Assembly (NCBI GenBank): GCA_016806645.1
Contig: JACSYO010002163.1
Span: 124,001-188,000, forward strand
DNA: 64,000 bases
Direction of reading: 5' to 3'
Origin: Ophiodon elongatus
Taxonomy: Eukaryota > Chordata > Actinopteri > Perciformes > Hexagrammidae
Part shown: positions 1 through 11,510 of the stretch, piece after piece
How positions within the stretch are numbered: position 1 is the stretch's first letter
Layout of the letters: each line of letters begins with the position of its first letter
The notes under the pieces: generated by a model
The model's database searches: none
Told to the model about the DNA's origin: nothing
Seen by the model: the letters and a program-made list of their open reading frames with translations, nothing else
Translations under genes and position numbers: made by a program

Positions 1-1843
1 GGGGGGTCACTGTCTTTCTAGGGTTGTAAAGATTGTGCGTGTAAAGTATGTTATTACGGCATATTACTTCCTGAGATGTAAACATGCAATTTGGAAATTC
101 AGAGGCTGTGAATAGAGACGTGACCACTGTTTGAAGAAAATTAACATACGTTTTAGTTAGGGTTAGGGTTTCTGTAAACTTGGTAATATAATATCATACT
201 CAGTTAGAGGAACATGCTCACGTCTTAACACTTTGTTATGCTTCTGCGCCGCCGACAGCAGTGGCCGGAAGCACTATATTTTTGGGTTGTCTGTCCATAC
301 TTACTCCATTCCTGTGAACATAATATCTCAGGAATGCCTTGAGCAACTTTTTCAAATTTGGCACACACCTCAAGGTCAAGGTCAATGTGAACTCTCATCC
401 GAACCATTCTCCTAAACGCAACCTCTCATGAACACCTTGAGGAAATCTCCTCAAATGGGATCTCCAGTTCTCTAGTTCTGATGTTTAGAGCCTTTAGCCA
501 TGTATATAAATTAAGATCAAGAACATAAATAACTGGCTTTAGCTTTACTGTGTGTTTTAGAAAAGAGATGTAAATGTGTCACGCTAGTTTGCTGTGTCAT
601 CAGGCATGAAGGTCATAGTGGCGAGAGAAACAAATGGAGAAGTCATATGTATTTATTCTGAGTCACCGTAAAGAATGTGGTGAAGTGGGCAGTGTCACCA
701 AACAATGAGTACATGATAGAAATGAAATATTAGCTCTTTTTTTTTTTTTTACACAGCAGAACAATGTGATCTGCTGCCAGCACATTGAAGCATGTCTTTC
801 CAAAAGCTTTTTAAGGGGTGACTAACTGACTAACTGACTGCTTTATATGCTCATTTTTCTGCTTAATCACGTCACCCTGTATGGAATATGGTTGAATATC
901 ATCCTATGGCTGATTATCATCCTATCCTCGTTACCCACTGACATTCAACCGGATAAGAACGTGTCATCTATGCACAGCGCTGTATGACGTACAAGGCCAG
1001 TTCAAATCAAAGGCTAAATGTGGCTAAAGGTTTTTCAAAGCTACTTTAATCAAATGTTGAAGGAGTAAATGCACATCGCTTGCTCAGCAACCAATTTCTG
1101 GTCAACCAAAAAGAAAAGCCTAATATTTTTTGCTTCCAAAAAAAATAAAGGCTGTGATCCAGATTTATTTCTGTTACTTGGAGCAAACAAAACAAACAGC
1201 CAAACAGAAGCTTGTTTCATGCATGGGGGGGGGAAACAAACGACAAAGGCAGACATTGAAGACTAAAAAACTAGTTGCGGTTTTTAGCTGTAATCAATTT
1301 GTCTTCCAAACAAATAGTTCCAGCATTTTTTGCTCAAAGCTGATTTTGAACTTGTGGTTACAGCCCCGATTTTTTTTTTTTTTTACATTTTTTATTCATG
1401 CTGTTTCCTTTTGTAATGAATTGTTTGTAACTGTATCAATCTTTTGCCTTTTTTATTTTGGAATTAGAAAATGAAAGGCCATTTGGCCCGAAACTGGAGT
1501 TTATAATGACGGAGAGCCGGACAGAAGGCAACAAAGACCCAGAATGCCTGTTGCAGTGGTGTCCCCATTATGTAACTACTGGACTAGAAAACTCTCTGTT
1601 TGCAGTCAGTGGGCCATGATGGACAAGACTGTCACTCAGCCAGACCGAGCAGATTGTCAGCTGGTAGCCCAGATAGAGAAAGACCCTGTTGTGCCATCTG
1701 AAAACTTAAAATAACACTCGGGTTAGGACGAGTAGTTGTTGCTTTGGCTCTTGGTACCACAGGTTTCACGGTAAAAAAAAAAGAAGGACTCTTGGTTTAC
1801 AGAAATTCATGAATTGTGTGTTTGTCTTCATTTGTCTCTACAG
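1..1843. other. Upstream flank of osbpl2: no gene seen, one old repeat
   Basis: AT-rich non-coding DNA. It contains a degraded interspersed repeat at about 285-415, a two-and-a-half unit TTAGGG run at 157-171, poly-T tracts at 739-750 and 1370-1384, and no open frame resembling a known protein. It may include the osbpl2 promoter, but I see no clear TATA box or CpG island. Confidence 0.5.
285..415 (-). repeat. Interspersed repeat, copy 1 (shared with 30510-30690)
   Basis: The text CATAATATCTCAGGAATGCC, then TTTTTCAAATTTGGCAC and CAAGGTCAAGGTCAATGTGA, is the inverted, diverged counterpart of the element at 30510-30690 (TTTGTGCCAAATTTGAGGAA, GTGTTCCTGAGACATCG, GAGGTCACTGTGACC). Elements of this form are very common in teleost genomes. 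The family name is not assigned. Confidence 0.7.
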
Positions 1844-2187
1844 GTCACTAATTTACTTCTCATCAAAGCCAAAGAAACACAACCAGAACCCAGAAGTTGC
1901 ATCGTGTGTCCACAAGGCGTCGGTGACTCAAACAGCCGATTGGCTCTGAGACATCTCCTGGTGTTTCTTCTTCTCTGGTCAAAGCAGCTGCCAACAGCCG
2001 CCGTCGCACGGAGTTGTGGACGTTCCCTGGATATTGACCGAACGTTGAGCTGTTTCCGTGGTGACACTCCAGAGGGACCTTGATCGACAGGTCTCCCTCC
2101 AGAGGAACTCTGAGGGGTCGCCACCGAAAGGAACATGTGCTAGAAGTTCATCTGTCCTCAACGACTGGTCGCCTTTGACTCTAGAAG
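1844..2187 (+). other. Possible osbpl2 5' UTR exon preceding the ATG
   Basis: A good acceptor (tttgtctctacag, ending at 1843) sits 344 nt before the osbpl2 start codon, and no second acceptor is obvious between. ORP2 genes commonly have a non-coding first exon, so this may be the 5' UTR part of the start-codon exon, with the promoter further left or beyond the window. Transcription could equally start inside this block. There is no direct proof without RNA. Confidence 0.35.
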
Positions 2188-2224
2188 ATGAACAATGAAG
2201 ATGAGTTCTACGACGCCGTCACAG
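2188..2224 (+). CDS. osbpl2: osbpl2 coding exon 1: start codon and FFAT motif
   Basis: Encodes MNNEDEFYDAVT plus the first base of a Gly codon, then donor g|gtggga. The ATG was chosen because the peptide aligns with the mammalian ORP2 N-terminus and holds the core FFAT motif E-F-Y-D-A preceded by acidic residues. FFAT motifs bind the MSP domain of ER proteins VAPA/VAPB. The donor is followed directly by a GT repeat (about 2230-2277). Confidence 0.9.
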
Positions 2225-2233
2225 GTGGGAGTG

Positions 2234-2265
<32 letters not shown>

Positions 2266-3823
2266 CGTGTGTGTGTCTTAATCTTAATGTGCTGGTTTCT
2301 GTTGGATGCAAATATGTCGCAGACGGTCTAAAGGTCTTTCTCAAAGAAAAGTGAAAACGCTGCTGCAGTTTGTACTGATTCTTCTGTGCTCGTTCAAAAA
2401 TCTAAAATAGTGAATGCCATCAATGCTGTTGATGTTGTTTTGAGAAGCAGGGATCTTAACAGACTTTCGTATTTCACAAACCAAACCATTTGTATTGATT
2501 TTGTTCATTCGGATATCATTTTGTCATCATCAGAGATTGTGACCCCCGTTTCTGCTGCAGGAGGCTGCCATTCCTAATTAGATGGTCTGTCTTTGTCTCC
2601 TTCATAGAAGCATAATACCATCCAATGGAACTTAACCTGCCTTAGTCTAATGATTGGCTCAATAATTCAGAGGTCTGCTGTCTTGCGGTCATGATCAGTA
2701 ATGTCAATAACACACAACAGTGCTCAATTACAGGCGAACATATTTATTCTATTTTATCCAGCAGAGGCAGATATGGGATGGCTTGGGGGGGGTGTCAGTT
2801 GGGAAAACCAACCCACAATCATCACATAACACTCTTTATCTGATATCCCGTCTAAAAGCAAGGCCGTTAAATACGTCCTGACTCGTATTTATGAATAATT
2901 AGTTTCGCATTTCCGCTACTGTGGAGAGATGAGACAAGTCGTCATCCAAGTCGACGCTCATGGGACGCCGTGCATGCTGATGTTACAGTCGCCATGAAGG
3001 GCCCGATCTCACGCATTAGCTAATTACGAAAATGGACTCGCTGAAAACCAATCTACAGCTGCTTTGGCCTCACGAGGTAGCTGTCCCTGAGTCTTGTGTC
3101 CCTACAGTCCCGTCGGGACTATTGACTATGAGAGGCGTAGCTTGACCGGCATTCCAGGGGTCTCACTCGCCAGACTGTGGAGGGGTGATGGACTTTGAAC
3201 AGATGCGTTTTTTTTCGGAGCGCAATCCGTCCCTGCCTTCGGTCATGGGAGTTGCTGAAACACCCGGAGGTAAAAGTCGTACCGTGGTGAGAACAGCAAT
3301 GAATCCTGGGTATATGATTATGAGAAATAAGGGCATGTCGACGACGTGGGTTTTGGTGGCGGTGAACATTTCACCGTGGTAGAAACATGACGGTTGCCAG
3401 CGGTAACCAGGTTCACGTTGGTTGGAAGGGCAGGGCGAAGCAGGGTGTTGCTCTCTGTCCGTAATTATGAGCGCCATTGTTTTTGTACCTTCACTGTGTA
3501 CTTGTTGGGTGACGCACAGCCATTGTGAGGTCTCATGCAGGTCTTTGTTTTCATGCAGATATAAATAAAAGATTCAAGCGCGTGTTTGTGTGAGTCGGCC
3601 TTGTCTTTGTGTCATCATTATGATCATCTTACTGATCTGAGACAGATGCAGACCCGGGCAGATGTATTATTCATCAGTGCATGTGCACAGGCTTCGCTGT
3701 GATCAGCACCAGGTGGCGTCCAGCTCGGCCTTATTGTCTCGTTTTTCTTCCTCAACGGACCTTTAATTTAAGATAATAGGTGTTCACTAGGATTTCATTA
3801 AAATGGCAATATTTTTCTTGGTG

Positions 3824-3863
<40 letters not shown>

Positions 3864-6188
3864 TATTCTATCAGTCCTTCGAAGTTTCAAGTCCAACAAT
3901 GAGTTGCAGAATGCGAGACTAAATTATCTTTTCATCCTAGTTCACTTCATGACCGTTACAGAGGCTTGGAGTATTATCAAATTACTATGAATGTGTGCAG
4001 TATTTATTAAATGTATACGTGGAGATTAGCAGCAAATGGTAGGATTTAATCTTGGTTTTCTGTTTTCGATTGTGATTGTATTGTGATTTGTGCATCGCAA
4101 AATGTTTGTAATTTTGTAGTGTAGCACATCTACGACGAAGCTTCTGTTTCACGTTACCTTTTTAGTTTTTCAGATTTTCGGGCCACATATGACTGAAAAA
4201 TGTGCACGTAGTGATGAAGGGCTGTTCAGTAATTCATGTTACGAGGCCTATGCGATACCTTTTTTTTAATCTAAAATGGCTCACCTGGTACGGTAAGAAT
4301 ACATAGCTGACACCTGAGTAGGTGTGTTTACTAAATGTTAATAAATACTTCGATCTATTTTAAGTTGTTGTTACGGCCCCACCTCGAGGTCGTCACAGCT
4401 CCACCCTGCTTTTGTGCTTTGTTGTTGATCTGACTGCTACGTGGGTGGAGGTCAACGCCGGCACATATTCTCATCAACAGTTTCTGCCTATTTACTCCCA
4501 TGCAGGTTTCCTGATGTCAGGCCAAGTAATGCAGCTTTATTTACAACAAATAGTAAAAAAATAATACATATTTAAACACCACACTTAGCCTGGCATTATA
4601 ATGCATCTTGAAACTTTGGAATCTTGACAGTGTATTTCAAAAAAAAAGAAAGAAAACAAGAGAGACATTAGAACTAGAATTTCTAAAGTGACCCACTGCT
4701 GTGTCAGTGAAGAGGTTTGTCAGTGTAAACAGTTCCAGGCAATCAATAAAATTTGCCATTCAAACAGAAGCAAAAAGTTCCTGATGCAAAAACGGATGCA
4801 AATGTCTGTAGTGTGCAACATTAAATAGTCACAGACGATGTAATATTCACATTTGAGAAGAAAATAAAAAAGCCTGTTGTGTCTCTATGTATTTTGCTTT
4901 CTCTGTCTCTTACTTGTTGCTTTTTTTTTTTTTTAATCACACGTGTTGAATGAGCAGGTCTTATGCATAGCACGTTGCGGGATTTGTGTTAACCGTGACC
5001 TCCCCGTGACGTTTCCTGTCCCTCAGGCCTGGACTCTGACGAGTCCTATGAAGGGGTGTCGGAGGCCAGTTTCAAAGACGCCCTGGTGTTCGACGGCAGC
5101 AGTCAGAAGAACAACGGGTCGGTGCCACAGGAGAACGGCGTCAAGAAACACCGGTACGGCTGCATTCCTGCACCGCATTCCATCGGCAGTGTGTGTTTGT
5201 CGCTGCGTTGACATTTTGATCCAGAAAGTCTTGAAGCCTCCCACTGAAACCAGTACAATGTGTGTGGGCAGGCTCATAGTCCTTGCTGGTTTGGGTTGGA
5301 TGTCTGTTTGACGAGCCCACGCAGCTTTGTGACAGTACACAGGGCAATCTGTAGAAAAGACAGAAGAAGGACACACTGGTGGTGTACTGTAGTGCAGGGT
5401 TCTCAGGTAGGTTAGGGCTGATTTAGGAAACAAGGAAGGAAACAAGGAAGGAACAGGAAACGTTTACCTTAGTGAGGAGGTGTGGTTGACCCTGTTGTTA
5501 TGTATGAGGCATTCTTTTAAAGAGGTGTGATTGGTTCATAAAAAAAAAGCAACAAAAAAAAGCACTCTTAATGATTATGGGCAGTAAAATCAAAAGGCCT
5601 AATCCTAGAATTTGCTCTCTATCTCCATACATGGTGTGATTTAAGAATACTATTATTAAGCCAGAGGCCGACTTTAAAATGAGCCTACAAAATGTTTGAA
5701 ACACAGGCTTAATTGTGCAAGCTTTCAGTTATTGGTTGGTCAAGAGATTCCACAGCTCATCCTTCGAGCAAACCTGCACGTCATTCCTTATTGTCTTTCG
5801 TTTCAGGACGTCACTACCTGCGGCCATGTTTTCTAGAAACACTGTCAGTATCTGGAGCATCCTGAAGAAATGCATTGGACTGGTAAGGACTCGCTGTGTC
5901 ATGTTTTTCATTGGTTCAGTCCGTAAGATCACGCTACCTTGTTTTATTACACGGTTTCTCTTTTTCCATTGCGGAAAATCCAAATGACTTGCGGTGTTAT
6001 TCTGTTTGGTGAAATGTAAAATACGGACTTTGTGTCGCCCTTCTCACAGGAACTCTCAAAGATCACGATGCCCATCGCCTTCAACGAGCCTCTGAGCTTC
6101 CTGCAGAGAATCACCGAATACATGGAACACACTTACCTCATCAACAGAGCCTGCTCTCTGCCCGACTCCATAGAGCGCATGCAGGTCA

Positions 6189-6241
<53 letters not shown>

Positions 6242-9200
6242 TTTGTCATCTAAATGCTCTGTAGAACACATGACGGTCGCTCATTAGTGATGGCAATAGT
6301 GTTCCTTCTTCAGTTCACACATACAGCCAGCCAGTCATCACTGTATGAACTTGAAATTAATAAATAAACATTAATACAAATATTCTTGACCTTTTTCTTT
6401 TGAAATTTTATTCGCAAAGAAAAACCGACTCAACAAATTATTTTCAATTTCAATAGCGATTTCACGATACAGTACATTACGTCATGTAAACAAATGGAGC
6501 CCCAAAAATATATCCAAGTGTTTGTTGAGAAACATTCAGTATTTAGTGCTTTCAATTGCAAGTTTTGAGTTTTGATATGCTCAGTTGATAACAATCAGTA
6601 AACGTAAACAGTTGCACTGGTGGTGTGATTAAAGAAATACACGGGTTACATATTATAAATTAGTTATGACCAAGGATTAAGATAATTTAATTTGACACTA
6701 GTTACTCACTTAATACACTGATCCCCAGTGTATTTGATCAGTCATCCAACTTGCACAACCCTGATGCGCACAAACATACACATACAATTACTGACTAAAC
6801 CCAGCTCCAAAGGATTAAAATGAGAACATGCCACACACACACACACACACACATCTAGACATTGTTATGTCACACACTCACTAACGTGATCTGTAAATTG
6901 TGTGTCTTCAGGCAGTAGCTGCTTTTGCTGTGTCAGCTGTTGCGTCTCAGTGGGACAGAACTGGAAAACCCTTCAACCCTCTGCTGGGAGAGACTTACGA
7001 GCTCACCAGGTACACACATACACACACACACACATACACACACACACGCACATACACACACAACGCTCAACACTCTTTTTAAGGTCACCCAGTTTTAGCT
7101 CTTCCTTTATCCTCCCTCTTCTCCAATGCCCCCTACAGAGAGGATCAGGGTTTCCGGCTGGTATCGGAGCAGGTATCCCATCATCCCCCAGTCAGTGCCT
7201 TCCATGCAGAGAGTCTGGTCGGGGACTTCGTCTTCCACGGCTCCATCTACCCCAAACTCAAGTTCTGGGGCAAGAGCGTTGAGGCTGAGCCTAAAGGGAC
7301 CATCACACTAGAGATACTCAAGTGAGTCCAGAAGAGAGTGTGTGTGTGTGTGTGTGTGTTCATATCACAGCTTTGTGATCTAAAATCAGTTCCTCATCTT
7401 CTATTTTCTTGTTCTGCCTCTCCCTCTTTTATCCCCTCTGTCATTCTCTCATGTCATTGTCTTCTTCTCTCTTCTTCGCTGCCCTTCCTCCCTCCTTGAT
7501 TTGAACTCCCTTGCTCTTTTCTCCTCTCCCCTAGGCACAACGAGGCGTACACATGGACTAACCCTTACTGCTGTGTCCACAATATCATCCTGGGCAAACT
7601 ATGGATCGAGCAGTACGGCACAGTGGAGATAGTCAACCACAGGTACACTATGCATGGGAGATATTTTATGTTCATAACCTTGTTCATTTGTAGGCGTAAG
7701 TGCAGTTTGTTGTTCATAAAACTGACATGTTAAACATATGGTGACCCAAACACAATGTTTTATAATTGGACACATATTGATATATCAAAGACGCTTCAGA
7801 TAGAACAATAAAAAAAAAAAATTCATGATTGTTTTACTATTAATACTTTAGTTCATAAAATACTAAAAGAATTTACAAAGAGATACAATTAAGAAAGGCA
7901 GAACATTCTCATTTGAGAAGCTGGGACGAGCAAATATATGGTCATTTTTGTTTTATCCATCACTTAAACAATTAATGATATCATATGTTGGGATTAATCT
8001 TCTTTTCTGTGACTCTAATATACAATAAAGGTCATTTAAAGGGGATTGAAGTCATCAATGGAGCTTATTGACCTTTATTGGTGCTCAAGAGCGACTACAA
8101 CGTCATCGAGCCTCACACACACTCTCCCCAGTCTTTTGTTTTGACTCCTCGGTTTCTTTTGGAGGAAACTCAACCACAGTCAAGTTCAAATAAAACGCAT
8201 TGACTCTGTTACTCACAGAGCTGTTCAGCATTCCTGCCCGCCTCCTTCGTTTACTCCGATACTTCAGACTGCAGCTTGTTTACTCTCCGGGTGTCTTCTC
8301 AAACCAACAATCCTCTGGCCTCTTGTTAAACCTTTGTTTATCCAGGGAAGCTCTGCAAGGCTTGCATTATTCTTATTTTCCGTCACGCTTTGTGTCTTCG
8401 TCGCGACGTAGCACAAGTTCCAGGAGCTGTGAAGCAGACAAATCTCAGTCCTGCTCAGTTTGCTGGTGCTGAGCTTTGCACTGACTGGATAAGTGCCTCA
8501 CATGGACTACAGGGGAAGCTTGAGTGACATTTCCTTCTCAGTGCCAGAGCAACCTGGCAACCTGTTGTCACGACATCACACCACTATGGAGGGTTTAAAT
8601 TAAATTATACCAATGATGCTCCTAATTGAAATTAGTAAAAATACTCTTTTTTTTTTATCAAAATCTTGATATTGATGTGAATTGTTTGAGCATACATTAT
8701 GCACATTCAATTTATAAATGTATGTTTAATGTTTTATTGCATACTCTGTATTAAAACAAAACAACAAAAAGTTCCAACATGCCAGCGTCTAGGAATTATG
8801 ATTTAATTTCACCTTTTCTTTTTTCACGTTTACTGGTAAAAACTCAGCTCGGGAGGAGACGTTGATTTGGTTCTTCTTCTCTCCTCTTTTCTCCCGCAGC
8901 ACTGGAGACAAGTGTGTGTTGCATTTCAAGCCCTGTGGGATGTTTGGCAAAGAGCTGCACAAAGTGGAGGGATACATCCAGGATAAGAGGTCAGAGTTCA
9001 GTTTGTTACCACGTCACCGGCAGTATGCATATTCTATTATGTCATGGCATGTGAAGTTTACAAAGTTGTTACACTAACGTGGTTCTTCCTCTCTCTCTCT
9101 CTCTCTCTCTCTCTCCCACTCTCCCCCCCTCCAGTAAAAAGAAGCACTGTGTCATCTATGGGAAGTGGACCGAGTGCATGTGGAGCGTCGACCCTCAGGT

Positions 9201-11290
9201 CTACGAGGCCCACAAGAAGTCGGAGAGGAGAGGAGACAACAAGAAGCACAAAAATGTGAGAACAAGTTAGAAAATCTGTGAACCGGCGCCTGTTGTTTCT
9301 TTAATCTAAAAGCTTACGTTTTTCATGCAAACGTAAAGTATCGTATTGCTTTTTATTCCTCCCATGTTCTGAAAATGATTGAATTGCTTGTTTTCTCCAA
9401 TTCTAATTTGTTTTCTTTTTTTCTCTCGATTACCTGGATGAGACCACAGCATTCTGTGTGTTCTCATCCAGGTAACCAACAGGCTTGTGTAGGCTGTTGT
9501 CGCGGTCTTTAGCTATTCAGCATTAGTCTGTTTGGTTATGTGGTTTTATTTGTGTGTGTGTGTGTGTGGCGACACGCGCTTCCTGGAGATAAAGTTTGAA
9601 CAGAGTCACTTCCAATGCGATGTAAGACGTGATTTACCCCTGAGCGTATTGATTTTAAAAGCAGTGACAATGAAGTGTGTTATTTCCCAGGAGGAGCAGG
9701 AGGGAGCGGAGAACGATGACGCAGACGACATGCCCGAAGTCCAGGAGACAGTTCCTGTTGTACCAGGAAGCACTCTGCTGTGGAGGATAGACTCCAGACC
9801 GGCACATTCTGCTGAGGTATGAAAATAGAAAACACACACAATACCAAGCCAGAAAACCCAAATGCAGTTAATGAGCTATTTTAAATCAACAGAGTTTTGG
9901 CAGAACACTCTTGGTGATTTCAGTCAGTGGTAGAACTGCGATAAGTATGCCAGATAAATGGGCCTGAAGTTAGCACACATTTTTTCCTCTCAAGACTCCA
10001 TTTACAAACACACTCGATATCCCTAATTCCCTCCCTCTCTCCCTCCGTCCCTCCCTCCCTCCCACAGATGTACAACTTCACCAACTTTGCAATGTCTCTC
10101 AATGAGCTGGAGCCCGGCATGGAGGCCAACGTGGCCCCCACAGACTGTCGCTTCAGGCCGGACATCAGAGCCATGGAGAATGGCAACATGGGTAATTTGA
10201 TTTAAAAGTCCCTTATCAGTGTTTAATGGAGTTCTGTTTGTCTTGTTTGGTAGCAACGCCCTACAGAAACCTACAAAGATAAAAGTGTAATCCGCAGTTA
10301 CATCTGACTGAGATCATTATCTCAGTAACTGTGAAAAAAAAAAACAACACTTTCCTGTGACGCTACATTTCTACTGCTAAAAAATGCAACAAAAAGTATC
10401 GTGTCTTTATTCTTTGTATCACATGAGAAGTCACCAGACGGTAATAAGACAATGCCGCCACCTGTTGGGCGTCTGTGTCCCCGTCTCTTGTTGATCTCAG
10501 TGAGGGATCCGTAAAAAAAAAAAGAAAGACAGATGCAAACCACTTAAGTACCGTGAAATTATAAATATGTTCTACGCCAAGTCTGTTTGTTTTACTGTGA
10601 TAAATGGTACAACCCGCAGACTTTGTGTGTGTTGTTCTTCTGCAGATGAGGCCAGTAAGGAGAAGGAGCGACTGGAGGAGAAACAGAGAGCTGCCAGAAA
10701 GGAGCGAGCCAAGAGCGAGGAGGAGTGGTCTACCAGGTGGGAAACCCGCGCATTCTAACGCTCATTAATGGGACGTGAAGATGATACCGTTTCTGATTTT
10801 TCATTTGTCCTCCGCTAGCTTTCTGAAAACACACATTATTTTAACCTTACCGTGCAGGGTAGGTTGAGTATACATGAACAACAACACCTTGTTAACAGTT
10901 ACACTGCAAAACAAACAAGAAACGTGGCGTAAACAGAACAGATAGCCAAGATAGATACATTTTTAAGAATCGGTCTCTTGTCTTCTTGGTATTATTGAAT
11001 ATTTAAGATAATACAACTCATGACGATAGCACCATCCTGAGTTTTGCATTTAAAGCTGATAAAGACCTAAAAAAAACTCTGCTTAGGTGACAATAATATA
11101 TATATCATACCCAATCCTGCAAATTAAGACAAAATGATGTCACCAATAGGCAAATGAGCATATATACCGTCTGTGTCTCTCTCTCAGGTGGTTTCAGATG
11201 GGCACCAACCCGTATACCAACTCCCAGGGCTGGCTTTACACCGGTGGCTACTTCAATAGGAACTACCAAGACCTGCCTGATATCTACTGA
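2188..11290 (+). CDS. osbpl2: Oxysterol-binding protein-related protein 2 (ORP2), complete coding sequence, 13 exons
   Basis: Coding exons: 2188-2224, 5027-5153, 5807-5882, 6050-6184, 6912-7009, 7139-7321, 7535-7642, 8900-8989, 9135-9255, 9691-9816, 10068-10191, 10646-10736, 11188-11290 (TGA). All introns are GT-AG and the frame is kept throughout, giving 472 residues, close to the roughly 480 of human ORP2. ORP2 is a short ORP with no PH domain; the family moves sterol and phosphoinositides between the ER and plasma membrane or lipid droplets. Visible: FFAT motif EFYDA (residues 6-10, VAP binding); lid region LELSKITMPIAFNEP (from about 80); KPFNPLLGETYE (about 144-155); the OSBP signature EQVSHHPP (168-175); FWGKSVEAEPKGTI; a basic/acidic helix around DEASKEKERLEEKQ; and the C-terminal ending PDIY. 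The sequence resembles OSBPL2 more than OSBPL1A because of the short N-terminus and the QENGxxKHRTSLPA linker. Which teleost copy (a or b) it is cannot be told from this window. Confidence 0.96.
2225..5026 (+). other. osbpl2 intron 1
   Basis: Begins with a GT microsatellite next to the donor (about 2230-2277). It carries a pure poly-A run at 3829-3860, a CTCF-like core (gcaccaggtggcg, about 3706-3718), a poly-T at 4921-4934, and ends in cctcag at 5026. No coding potential is recognised in it. Confidence 0.6.
6190..6238 (+). repeat. (CA)n microsatellite beside the osbpl2 exon 4 donor
   Basis: About 24 CA units start five bases after the exon 4 splice donor (exon ends 6184, donor gtcaga). The open frame through it (His-Thr repeats) is an artefact. 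Another CA tract starts at the exon 5 donor (7010-7065). Confidence 0.95.
7139..7321 (+). CDS. osbpl2: osbpl2 exon 6: OSBP signature exon
   Basis: This 183-nt exon starts after acceptor ccctacag and ends before gtgagt. It carries EQVSHHPP, whose two histidines contact the phosphoinositide headgroup in solved ORP lipid-binding domains, followed by the strand-rich segment FHGSIYPKLKFWGKSVEAEP. Both key histidines are present, so lipid exchange activity is expected to be intact. Confidence 0.93.
7643..8899 (+). other. osbpl2 intron 7
   Basis: A 1.26-kb intron between exons 7 and 8. AT-rich, with A/T homopolymers near 7810 and 8648. The open frame at 8200-8472 has no recognised protein similarity. 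Ends in ctcccgcag. Confidence 0.6.
9087..9134 (+). repeat. (CT)n polypyrimidine tract forming the exon 9 acceptor
   Basis: A tract of CT units followed by CCCACTCTCCCCCCCTCCAG runs directly into osbpl2 exon 9 at 9135. The microsatellite is the functional polypyrimidine tract of the acceptor. Confidence 0.85.
9430..9475 (+). other. Perfect inverted repeat (hairpin) in osbpl2 intron 9
   Basis: Arms TTACCTGGATGAGA (9430-9443) and TCTCATCCAGGTAA (9462-9475) are exact reverse complements, 14 bp each. The 18-nt loop itself contains CACAG-CATT-CTGTG, which can pair, so the RNA could form a nearly continuous stem. It is possibly a small foldback repeat; no function is known to me. Confidence 0.75.
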
Positions 11291-11411
11291 CAGCCCGCTC
11301 GCCTTCATCCGCCTCCTCCGCCTCCTCCTCTGTAACCTGCAATGACCTGCCTGTCATGAAATGGAGAGAAATGTTAAGAATCCACATACCCATCTTCATC
11401 TCACTGCCTTC

Positions 11412-11413
<2 letters not shown>

Positions 11414-11510
<97 letters not shown>
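11414..11510 (+). repeat. (CAT)n trinucleotide array, about 32 units, in the osbpl2 3' UTR
   Basis: Uninterrupted CAT/ATC repeat starting 124 nt after the stop codon. The poly-Ile/His/Met frames through it are not genes. Confidence 0.95.

Noticed and set aside
157..171. Short TTAGGG run, possible interstitial telomere
   Set aside because: Only about two and a half units; too short to mean anything.
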